Below are positions 5,574-5,717 of a DNA stretch of 5,717 nucleotides, piece by piece. The DNA is from Euryarchaeota archaeon UBA596. Lineage in GTDB: Archaea; Thermoplasmatota; Poseidoniia; Poseidoniales; Poseidoniaceae. The stretch is from contig DAGQ01000099.1 of the NCBI GenBank assembly GCA_002498205.1, forward strand, positions 10,888-16,604, written 5' to 3'. The stretch's first letter is position 1; every line of letters starts with the position of its first letter. Below the pieces are notes generated by a model. The model searched no databases, had not been told where the DNA came from, and saw nothing but the letters and a program-made list of their open reading frames with translations. A program made the position numbers and the translations under genes.

Positions 5574-5717
5574 TCATGCAATTCTTTGCACTGTTTCTGG
5601 AGTAATTCCTTCTTCAGGGGTTACTCTATAGGTCATTACAGACAAATTTTCTGGTGCATTTCTAAATTTTCTTACAATCATTCTAGTTTCAAATTCACTT
5701 CCAATCATATGAACTCC
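5574..5717 (-). CDS. C-terminal fragment of an unidentified gene, possibly ArlH/FlaH-like KaiC-family ATPase
   Basis: The minus-strand frame is open from the window edge and ends at TGA 5576-5574, giving 47 visible residues. They include FETRMIVRKFRNAP followed by MTYRVTPEEGI and end in ETVQRIA. An arrangement of 'basic strand, KxRxA, short loop, xRVxPxxGI, hydrophobic end' resembles the C-terminus of the archaellum ATPase-like protein ArlH/FlaH and related KaiC-family proteins. That is pattern memory from a short tail without any catalytic motif, so the identification is tentative. Alternatively, it could be a separate small protein starting at ATG 5708, since GGAG at 5717-5714 lies 5 nt before it. 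It sits directly upstream of the pilin gene and on the same strand, which suits a surface-filament gene cluster. Confidence 0.6.
   Translation of the reverse strand, partial: GVHMIGSEFETRMIVRKFRNAPENLSVMTYRVTPEEGITPETVQRIA

Noticed and set aside
5399..5605. Plus-strand 68-codon frame across the pilin start
   Set aside because: It is antisense to the pilin leader and hydrophobic helix, with no independent support.

Overview
The window is strongly AT-rich and densely coding. It carries five recognisable genes and one gene tail: mutS (3' end) > mutL >, < aroA, moaA >, < archaeal pilin, < 3' end of an unidentified gene that may be archaellum-type ATPase arlH/flaH. There is no RNA gene, insertion sequence, CRISPR array or gene-free stretch over 300 bases. 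The longest gap is the roughly 80-base divergent region between aroA and moaA.

Organism: the pilin has the archaeal class III N-terminus (SAVSPVIATVLLLAIT), which points to an archaeon. MutS1, an endonuclease-type MutL and a bacterial-looking MoaA all have bacterial character. A low-GC, probably marine, euryarchaeon that acquired bacterial mismatch repair would fit, for example Marine Group II (Poseidoniales) or Marine Group III. This placement is inference; no phylogenetic marker is present.

Layout: (1) 1-2591, a mutS-mutL operon with a 2-nt gap and a strong GGAGG site before a TTG start, encoding mismatch repair. (2) 2588-3952, aroA (EPSP synthase, shikimate pathway) on the minus strand, overlapping the mutL stop tail-to-tail by 4 nt. 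(3) 3953-4029, a divergent promoter region with TATA-like boxes facing both ways. (4) 4030-5025, moaA (molybdenum cofactor), whose family-conserved N-terminus has no ATG/GTG/TTG start in frame. (5) 5026-5577, a pilin-like surface protein on the minus strand, abutting moaA with no gap, with a strong hairpin in its last codons. (6) 5574-5717, the 3' end of the gene upstream of the pilin, apparently co-transcribed with it.

Two styles of gene start are visible. Operon-internal genes (mutL and, by my start choice, the pilin) have GGAGG followed by exactly 7 nt. The first genes of transcripts (aroA, moaA) have no Shine-Dalgarno and have TATA-like boxes placed as expected for leaderless or nearly leaderless mRNAs. 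The points most worth checking are the missing moaA start, active-site substitutions in AroA, clamp-binding-like peptides in MutS and MutL, the hairpin at the moaA/pilin junction, and the possible ArlH-like gene coupled to the pilin.
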